A DNA stretch of 11,120 nt from Gemmatimonadales bacterium. GTDB lineage: Bacteria; Gemmatimonadota; Gemmatimonadetes; Gemmatimonadales; GWC2-71-9. Under the pieces are notes generated by a model. It ran no database searches. It was not told the DNA's origin and saw only the letters and a program-made list of their open reading frames with translations. Shown piece after piece: positions 6,228-11,120 of this stretch (its first letter is position 1; each line of letters begins with the position of its first letter). The position numbers were made by a program, and so were the translations under genes. Where the stretch lies: assembly GCA_013813145.1 (NCBI GenBank), contig JACCSE010000286.1, positions 1 through 11,120 of the forward strand, in the 5' to 3' direction.

Positions 6228-6926
6228 ATGCGCATCGTGATCGTCGGGAGCGGCAAGATGGGGCGGGCGGTAGCCGCATTGGCGGAGGGACGAGGGCATA
6301 CGGTCCAAGCGATCGTGGCGAGTGCCGAGAACCAGGGTGGCCGGGCGCTCACGGCGGAGCGGCTGGAGGGAGTGGACGTGGCGGTGGAGTTTACCCGGCC
6401 GGAGGCGGCGGCGAGGAACGTGGCCCGGCTGATCGAGGCGGGCGTTCCGACGGTGTCGGGGACAACCGGATGGGAGGCGGAGCTGCCGGTGGCGGCCGAG
6501 TTGGTGCGGCGGTGTAGCGGTGCGTTGCTGCATGGGGCCAACTTCTCGGTCGGAGTCCATCTGTTCCTTCGCGCCGCGCGCGAGCTGGGTCGGGAGCTCG
6601 CCGGGCGGAGCGGGTTCGACGCCTTCATACTGGAGGAGCATCACGCGGCCAAGCGCGATGCTCCCTCGGGAACCGCTCGGGTGCTCCAGGAAAGGCTCCG
6701 CGAGGTGGACCGGAGCCGCGCCTTTCCCATTACCTCGCTCCGCGCCGGTGCCACACCGGGCACCCACGTCGTCTCGTATGACGGGCAATTCGAGCGGATC
6801 GAGCTGAGTCACCTCGCCCGGAGCCGTGAGGGATTCGCGGCCGGCGCGCTGGCCGCGGCGGAATGGCTTCCGGGTCACCCCGGCGTTCACCGCTTCGAGG
6901 ACATGCTGTTCGGAGGGCCGGGATGA
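6228..6926 (+). CDS. dapB: 4-hydroxy-tetrahydrodipicolinate reductase
   Basis: This enzyme reduces the DapA product to tetrahydrodipicolinate using NAD(P)H. The 232-residue protein has the nucleotide-binding GSGKMGRAV (7-15), SGTTGW (77-82), ANFSVGVHLF (104-113) and the catalytic signature EEHHAAKRDAPSGTA (136-150), with a histidine and Lys142 as the expected acid/base residues. R-x-G-x-x-PGTHVVSYDG (172-186) and SHLARSREGFAAGA (194-207) complete the family pattern. It is shorter than the E. coli enzyme, mainly through missing loops. The start at 6228 puts the nucleotide-binding strand at the N-terminus and has AGAGG at 6214-6218. An in-frame ATG at 6183, overlapping the lysC stop, would add 15 unconserved residues. 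The gene overlaps dapA by ATGA. Confidence 0.94.
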   Translation: MRIVIVGSGKMGRAVAALAEGRGHTVQAIVASAENQGGRALTAERLEGVDVAVEFTRPEAAARNVARLIEAGVPTVSGTTGWEAELPVAAELVRRCSGALLHGANFSVGVHLFLRAARELGRELAGRSGFDAFILEEHHAAKRDAPSGTARVLQERLREVDRSRAFPITSLRAGATPGTHVVSYDGQFERIELSHLARSREGFAAGALAAAEWLPGHPGVHRFEDMLFGGPG

Positions 6927-7822
6927 CGCGCCTCCAGGGCTGCGGCACCGCGCTGGTCACCCCGTTCACCGACGCGGGCGCCGTGGACCTGGCGGCGCTC
7001 CAGGCTCTGGTGCACTGGCAGATCGCCGAAGGAATCGACTTCCTCGTCCCCTGCGGCTCTACCGGTGAGGCGCAGACCCTGGACGATGGCGAGCGCGAGC
7101 GGGTCGTCGCCTCTGTCGTGGAGGCCACCGCGGGACGGGTGCCGGTGATGGCGGGCGCCACCAGCAACGACACCGCCCGCGCCGTCGCTGAGACCAGGCG
7201 AATGTGTCGCCTCGGAGTGGACTACATCCTCAGCGCCACCCCGTACTACAACAAGCCCGGCCAGGAAGGCCTCTACCGCCACTTCTGCGCGGTGGCCGAT
7301 GCCTCGGAAAAGCCGGTCTGCCTCTACAACGTCCCGGGCCGCACCGCGGTGAATCTCAAGCCGGCCACCGCCCTGCGGCTGGCCGAGCACCCCAACGTGA
7401 CCGGCATCAAGGAGTCGAGCGGCGACCTCAAGCAGGTGATGGAGATCCTTCGCGAGCGGCCGGCCCGCTTCGCGGTGCTCTCGGGTGACGACTGGCTCAC
7501 GCTGCCGCTCGTCACCGCGGGCGGCGACGGTCTCGTCTCCGTGACCTCCAACCAGGTTCCCGGGCCGATGACCGCCTACGTGCACCTGGCGCTCTCGGGG
7601 GACGTCGGCTCGGCCCGGGAGTGGCACTACCGGCTCCTGCCCCTGATGGACGCGAATTTCCTGGAGACCAACCCGGCGCCGGTGAAAGCCGGGCTGGCGT
7701 TGATGGGGCGGATCCGGAACGTCCTCCGCCTGCCGCTCGTCCCCGTCACCGAGACCACGTGTGCCGCCGTGCACGCGGCGCTCCGGGCCGTCAGCGCCGG
7801 GCGAGTCCGCTCGCATGGGTGA
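6923..7822 (+). CDS. dapA: 4-hydroxy-tetrahydrodipicolinate synthase
   Basis: This enzyme condenses pyruvate with aspartate semialdehyde, the first step unique to lysine. The 299-residue TIM-barrel protein has the Schiff-base lysine K163 in GIKESSGD, the tyrosine Y135 in LYNVPGRTAV, the ATPYYNKPGQEGLYRHF segment (105-121) and NPAPVK (250-255). The substrate-binding GTTGE loop reads G-S-T-G-E (45-49), with Ser in place of the first Thr, a conservative change expected to keep the hydroxyl. The start is fixed by the ATGA overlap with dapB and by a good ribosome site GGAGGG (6912-6917), five bases upstream. The 3' end overlaps dapD by eight bases. Confidence 0.95.
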   Translation: MTRLQGCGTALVTPFTDAGAVDLAALQALVHWQIAEGIDFLVPCGSTGEAQTLDDGERERVVASVVEATAGRVPVMAGATSNDTARAVAETRRMCRLGVDYILSATPYYNKPGQEGLYRHFCAVADASEKPVCLYNVPGRTAVNLKPATALRLAEHPNVTGIKESSGDLKQVMEILRERPARFAVLSGDDWLTLPLVTAGGDGLVSVTSNQVPGPMTAYVHLALSGDVGSAREWHYRLLPLMDANFLETNPAPVKAGLALMGRIRNVLRLPLVPVTETTCAAVHAALRAVSAGRVRSHG

Positions 7823-8660
7823 TACCGGCGCACTGCGGGAGCGCCTGGAAGAGTTCGCCGATGGAGTGCCGGCGGATCGGGAGAAGGCGGCGCTCGAGGC
7901 GTTCCGCGAGCTCAAGGCGGCGCTCAACGCAGGCACCGTTCGGGCCGCCGAGCGGGACGGCGACGGGGTCTGGCGCGCGAACGCCTGGGTCAAGGCGGGC
8001 ATTCTGCTCGGCTTCCGCCTCGGCCGCGTCGGTCCGGCGGCGACGGGTGGGCCGTTTCCATTTTACGACAAGGACACTTATCCCCTTCGGGCCCTCGGCC
8101 CGGACGACGGCGTTCGCCTCGTCCCCGGCGGCTCCGCGATCCGAGATGGCTGTTACGTCGCCCGCGGCGTGGTGTGCATGCCGCCGATGTACGTCAACGT
8201 CGGCGCGTACGTAGACGAAGGGACGATGGTGGACTCCCACGCGCTGGTCGGCTCCTGCGCCCAGATCGGGAGGCGGGTTCACCTCTCGGCGGCGGCGCAG
8301 ATCGGCGGCGTGCTCGAGCCCGCCGGCGCGCTGCCCGTGGTAATCGAGGACGAGGTGCTGGTAGGCGGCAACTGCGGAGTGTACGAGGGCACCGTCGTTC
8401 GCGAACGGGCGGTGCTGGCCCCCGGGACGCTCCTCACCGCGGGCACGGCGGTGTTCGACCTGGTCCACGATCGCGTGTACCGCCGCGAGGGCGAGCGGCC
8501 GCTGGAGATTCCGCCGGGTGCGGTAGTGGTGCCGGGCACCCGGCCGGTGCGGAGCGGTGTGGGGTTGCGGGAGGGGATCGCGCTCTATGCGCCGGTGATC
8601 GTGAAGTACCGGGACGAGCGGACGGACGCGGCGGTGAGGTTGGAGGAGCTGCTGCGGTAG
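7815..8660 (+). CDS. dapD: Tetrahydrodipicolinate N-succinyltransferase
   Basis: This enzyme transfers succinate from succinyl-CoA to tetrahydrodipicolinate, opening the ring and defining the succinylase branch of the diaminopimelate pathway. The 281-residue protein is close to the E. coli length. An N-terminal helical region (1-60) is followed by [11 protein letters not shown] (60-70) and then a left-handed beta-helix of hexapeptide repeats. The repeat region contains [20 protein letters not shown] (127-146), [12 protein letters not shown] (147-158) and IGGVLEP (163-169), matching the E. coli signature closely. The C-terminal GAVVVPG and YAPVIVK segments are also typical. The ATG at 7815 overlaps the end of dapA by eight bases, so the genes are almost certainly co-transcribed and coupled. 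Its presence supports reading the first operon gene as dapE. It is the last dap gene here, followed by a 47-base gap. Confidence 0.95.
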   Translation: MGDTGALRERLEEFADGVPADREKAALEAFRELKAALNAGTVRAAERDGDGVWRANAWVKAGILLGFRLGRVGPAATGGPFPFYDKDTYPLRALGPDDGVRLVPGGSAIRDGCYVARGVVCMPPMYVNVGAYVDEGTMVDSHALVGSCAQIGRRVHLSAAAQIGGVLEPAGALPVVIEDEVLVGGNCGVYEGTVVRERAVLAPGTLLTAGTAVFDLVHDRVYRREGERPLEIPPGAVVVPGTRPVRSGVGLREGIALYAPVIVKYRDERTDAAVRLEELLR

Positions 8661-8707
8661 CGCAGGAAGGCGCCAGTCCCCCGCACCACCCCTTCGATAG
8701 GTTGGCT

Positions 8708-9127
8708 ATGCCGAGTCATACCCACTACCTATGGTTCGAAACCAAAAAGCGCCAGGAGATCCTCGACATCACCGGCGACGTCGAGGAACAGGTGCGCGCG
8801 AGCGGCATCCGCGAAGGTTTCGTCCTCGTCTCCGCCATGCACATCAGCGCCTCGGTGTTCGTGAACGATCATGAATCCGGCCTCTGGCACGACATCCTGA
8901 AATGGCTGGAGGAGACCATCGCGCCGTGGGACCCGGACCGCTACCGGCACAACGAGACCGGCGAAGACAATGCCGCGGCGCACCTCCGGAGTCTCACGAT
9001 CGGCCATGAGGTGATCGTGCCGATCACGGCGGGGAAACTCGATCTGGGACCCTGGCAGCGGGTGTTCTACGGAGAGTGGGACGGACGGCGCCGCAAGCGG
9101 GTGATCATCAAGGTGCTTGGAGAGTAG
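8708..9127 (+). CDS. YjbQ/UPF0047 family protein
   Basis: This is a small cytoplasmic protein of 139 residues from the YjbQ (UPF0047) family, some members of which show secondary thiamine-phosphate synthase activity; the physiological role is poorly defined. Family features are [16 protein letters not shown] (42-57, with conserved H45 and N53), [17 protein letters not shown] (79-95) and [21 protein letters not shown] (106-126, the glycine-rich loop and strand). It reads in the same direction as dapD after 47 bases, with TAGGTT (8698-8703) just upstream. That could be a weak -10 box, so it may have its own promoter or ride on operon read-through. No functional link to lysine synthesis is evident. 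The following ltrA remnant begins at the base after this stop codon and was probably once coupled. Confidence 0.88.
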   Translation: MPSHTHYLWFETKKRQEILDITGDVEEQVRASGIREGFVLVSAMHISASVFVNDHESGLWHDILKWLEETIAPWDPDRYRHNETGEDNAAAHLRSLTIGHEVIVPITAGKLDLGPWQRVFYGEWDGRRRKRVIIKVLGE

Positions 9128-9951
9128 ATGCGGCTGAAGACCATGGGCCCGCGCGATCCGGAGGAACCGCACCGCACGGCTACGCCCCTGGAGCTGTTTT
9201 TCGACTGGCCTACGTGGTCGCAATCGCCCAGGCCGGTACCGCCCTCCATCACGCGGAGGCGGAGGGGCACTTTTTCACAGGGATCAACGGCTACCTCATG
9301 GTGTTCTTCGCCATCTGGTGGGCCTGGATGAACTTTACCTGGTTCGCTACTTCCTACGATACCGACGACTGGCTCTACCGCCTGACGACGATCGTACAGA
9401 TCGGCGGCTCGCTGACGATCGCCGCCGGCGTGCCTCGGATGATGGCCACAGGCGGCGCCGGCGTGACCCTCGTCTTCACCGGTTACGTCATCATGCGTCT
9501 GGCCATGTGACGGCTCTGGCGAACGTGCCTGTATGTGGTGGATCTACTTCGCCGGCCCGCAACATCACCTCATCACCAACTTGCGGACCGGCATTCTCTG
9601 GGGCTACGGACACTTTCTGATCTTCCTCGCCGCGGCGTCGGTCGCCCCGGGCTTCGAGGTGGCGCTTCAGTTCTCCACTCACGAGGTTTCTCTGGAGGCG
9701 GCCATGGCGGCCCTGACATACGCCGTTCCCGCGGCGCTCTATGTCTTCATGGTGTGGCTCCTGATAGTTCGGCATCAGCTGAGCGGGAGGATCAACGTCG
9801 TCATGCCGCTGATCGCCACGCTCATCGTCGCCAGCGCCTTCGGGCCATACTCCATGCAGTCACCGCCGGCCTCATGATATTGCTGGTGGTCATCCGGAGC
9901 AGCTCGAATCACCCGGTGTACCCACCCCAGCGCATGCCCTTTCCCCGCTGA
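9128..9951 (+). pseudogene. Decayed low-temperature-requirement A (LtrA) membrane protein gene
   Basis: Fragments of an LtrA-family polytopic membrane protein lie in order but in different frames. The start, at 9128, has GGAGAG just upstream and reads PRDPEEPHRTATPLELFFD. One base is missing at about 9205, after which the next frame continues as LAYVVAIAQAG, then GYLMVFFAIWWAWMNFTWFA, ending RLAM with TGA at 9508-9510. The third piece resumes at about 9527 with MWWIYFAGPQHHL and GILWGYGHFLIF, through ALTYAVPAALYVFMVWLL. Another shift near 9845-9860 gives LHAVTAGLMILLVVI and a stop at 9951. Roughly 265 residues remain of a family that usually has about 380-420. The central part, including the expected H-x-x-ERfGLf-x-iI-x-LGE motif, is absent. 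Frameshifts plus a deletion indicate a true pseudogene rather than a single sequencing error. Confidence 0.82.
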
Positions 9952-10037
9952 CACCAGCGATCGTCGAGGCGAAGGTGAAGGAGCGCGGACAGCCATACGA
10001 GCTACCCAGGAACCAGATCCTCCGGGTCGGTGCGGCG
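9952..10037 (+). other. Short unexplained coding-like remnant
   Basis: Between the ltrA remnant and the convergent Ig-like gene, one plus frame reads TPAIVEAKVKERGQPYELPR followed by NQI. That is plausible protein sequence, but it has no start of its own and runs into noise. It faintly recalls the C-terminal half of glyoxalase/VOC proteins, without the rest of the fold. It may be the last piece of a gene removed together with part of ltrA. No terminator-like hairpin was found here. Confidence 0.15.
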
Positions 10038-11120
10038 TCAAGGTGCTGGGCGAGCCCTGACCTTGGCCGCGACGGTGAGCGTTCCCTTCACGTCGCTCCC
10101 CGCCACCTTGCCCACCAGAGACATCGCCCCAGCCTTCCTGCCCAGGGTCCAGCGCACCCTCGCTCTTCCCGTCGAGTCGGTCACCGCCCGAGCCGGTGAG
10201 CTCCCTCCACCGGTGGCGGTGAAGACTACGGTCCGGCCGGGCACCGGGTTGCCCTGGGCATCGGCGACCTGGACCACCACCGGCTTGGGGAGCGCTCGGC
10301 CCGCGGTTCCCGTCGCGGGTGGTGCTACGAACATCAGGGTATCGGGGGCTCCCGCCCGGGCCCGCGCGGTCACCGTGAGCGTGGTGTCAGCCCCGGCGAG
10401 GCTCACGGTGAGCCGCTGCGATCCGGTCGTCGGCCCCAAGGTCCAACGAACCTTGGCCTGCCCCGTCGAATCGCTGGAGAGCAGGCTGTCGGCAACGCGT
10501 CCGGCGGATGTCAGCACCATGATGCCTGCCCGCGGCACCCCATTGCCATAGCGATCGAGTGCGCGGAGCACTATCGGCTGAGCCAGCGCTTTCCCCGCCG
10601 TGCCGGCCTGCCGGTCGCCGGCGCGCAGGCTGAGGGCGACCGGCGCCCCTGGCAACGCGCTGGTGACGACCGTGAAGACCGGGACGAGCCGGGCGTTGCC
10701 CACCTGCACCCGGAGCCGCTGCCGTCCCACTCTCGGTCCCAGGGTCCAGCGCGCCTGGGCCTCTCCCACCGAGTCGGTGCGTGCGCCGAGCGGAGTCACC
10801 TCGCCGCCGTCCGGAGTGACCCAGGCGACCGGCACGTCGCCCAGTGCCACGCCCGCCGAGTCGGTCACGCGCACCACCACCGACTCGACGAGCGAGTCGC
10901 CTGCAGTCCCCGCGATCACCTCGCCGGCCCCCGTCACCCGGGTGTTCACCGCGGTCGGATCGGCTTCGGCTGTGAGCACCGGCGAGACCCCCACCCCCTC
11001 CACCGCGATCGCGAGCTGCTGCCGGCCTGGAATGGGCCCCAGCGTCCAGACGGCCTGCACCATTCCGCGGGCATCCGAGGTATCCACCGCGGGGACGACG
11101 CCGCCGACTCCGCCGCGAAC
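10038..11120 (-). CDS. Ig-like repeat surface protein (N-terminal part beyond window)
   Basis: The frame is open to the window end, giving 361 visible residues of a larger protein whose start lies to the right. It consists of bacterial Ig-like (Big_1/invasin-like) domains in tandem. Each domain ends in a D-S-x-G-x-A-x-x-x-WTLG motif followed by G-x-Q-x-L-x-V. The four WTLG tryptophans are about 100, 101 and 98 residues apart. Domain starts show AGTAGKAL, a V-V-x-V-x-D-x-x-GN strand and PVPGRTVVFTA. The periodicity also shows in the DNA: GGTCC-type cores recur at 10146, 10440 and 10743, with a divergent copy at 11043. The protein ends in KVRARPAP after the last Ig domain, with no visible anchor or sorting domain, so export or attachment must be specified by the unseen N-terminus. 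Adhesion or an envelope-stalk role is likely. An internal GTG at 11087 is not a credible start because the repeat pattern continues through it. Confidence 0.85.
   Translation of the reverse strand, partial: VRGGVGGVVPAVDTSDARGMVQAVWTLGPIPGRQQLAIAVEGVGVSPVLTAEADPTAVNTRVTGAGEVIAGTAGDSLVESVVVRVTDSAGVALGDVPVAWVTPDGGEVTPLGARTDSVGEAQARWTLGPRVGRQRLRVQVGNARLVPVFTVVTSALPGAPVALSLRAGDRQAGTAGKALAQPIVLRALDRYGNGVPRAGIMVLTSAGRVADSLLSSDSTGQAKVRWTLGPTTGSQRLTVSLAGADTTLTVTARARAGAPDTLMFVAPPATGTAGRALPKPVVVQVADAQGNPVPGRTVVFTATGGGSSPARAVTDSTGRARVRWTLGRKAGAMSLVGKVAGSDVKGTLTVAAKVRARPAP

Noticed and set aside
6887..8002. Long open frame on the minus strand opposite dapA and dapD (371 codons)
   Set aside because: It is the low-stop shadow typical of GC-rich coding DNA. 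The translation is Arg/Gly/His-rich with no domain pattern, while the plus strand encodes two unmistakable enzymes.
2058..10042. The 11-mer GCGGCGTCAAG occurs three times (2058, 4331 and 10032), twice supplying the stop codon of a minus-strand gene
   Set aside because: Repeated 11-mers are expected by chance in 11 kb of GC-rich sequence, and the flanks share nothing further.

Overview
The window is GC-rich, densely packed DNA from what looks like a soil or aquatic Gram-negative-type bacterium. A lipoprotein signal, tandem PEGA-like and Ig-like surface domains and a compact succinylase-type lysine operon suggest Gemmatimonadota or a similar phylum. That placement is a guess from style: there is no rRNA or other marker gene here.

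Left flank (1-2014). A UMF1-type MFS transporter, truncated at its 5' end by the window edge, converges on a minus-strand lipoprotein gene. Between them lie a GGCGGTAGACGG-type low-complexity repeat and a strong hairpin. The lipoprotein carries two tandem, duplicated domains, each with one equally spaced cysteine pair.

Control region (2015-2255). This 241-bp divergent region holds a palindrome, a candidate promoter, a 21-codon reading frame rich in Met/Thr, and a terminator-like GC hairpin followed by GTTTT just before the first operon gene. The hairpins can be drawn as a trp-style attenuator (1:2, 2:3 and 3:4 pairings). It sits ahead of genes whose pathway products are Lys, Thr and Met, and is the most interesting candidate in the window.

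Lysine/diaminopimelate operon (2256-8660, plus strand). The order is dapE-like M20 hydrolase, asd, lysC, dapB, dapA, dapD. Together they take aspartate to aspartyl phosphate, semialdehyde, dihydrodipicolinate, tetrahydrodipicolinate and N-succinyl-amino-ketopimelate, and later remove the succinyl group. dapC, dapF and lysA are not in the window. Three junctions overlap (ATGA, ATGA and 8 nt). The two that do not overlap as annotated contain repeat-like DNA. One, asd/lysC, is split by an opposite-strand four-helix-bundle (23S rRNA intervening-sequence-type) gene of visibly lower GC, bracketed by inverted GACGGCGGACGG repeats: a probable inserted cassette.

Right flank (8661-11120). A YjbQ-family gene is followed immediately by the decayed remains of an ltrA-like membrane protein gene (frameshifts plus a large internal deletion). 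A minus-strand protein made of about 100-residue Ig-like repeats runs off the window end. No stretch longer than 300 bases lacks a gene or gene remnant. I saw no tRNA, rRNA, CRISPR array or transposase.
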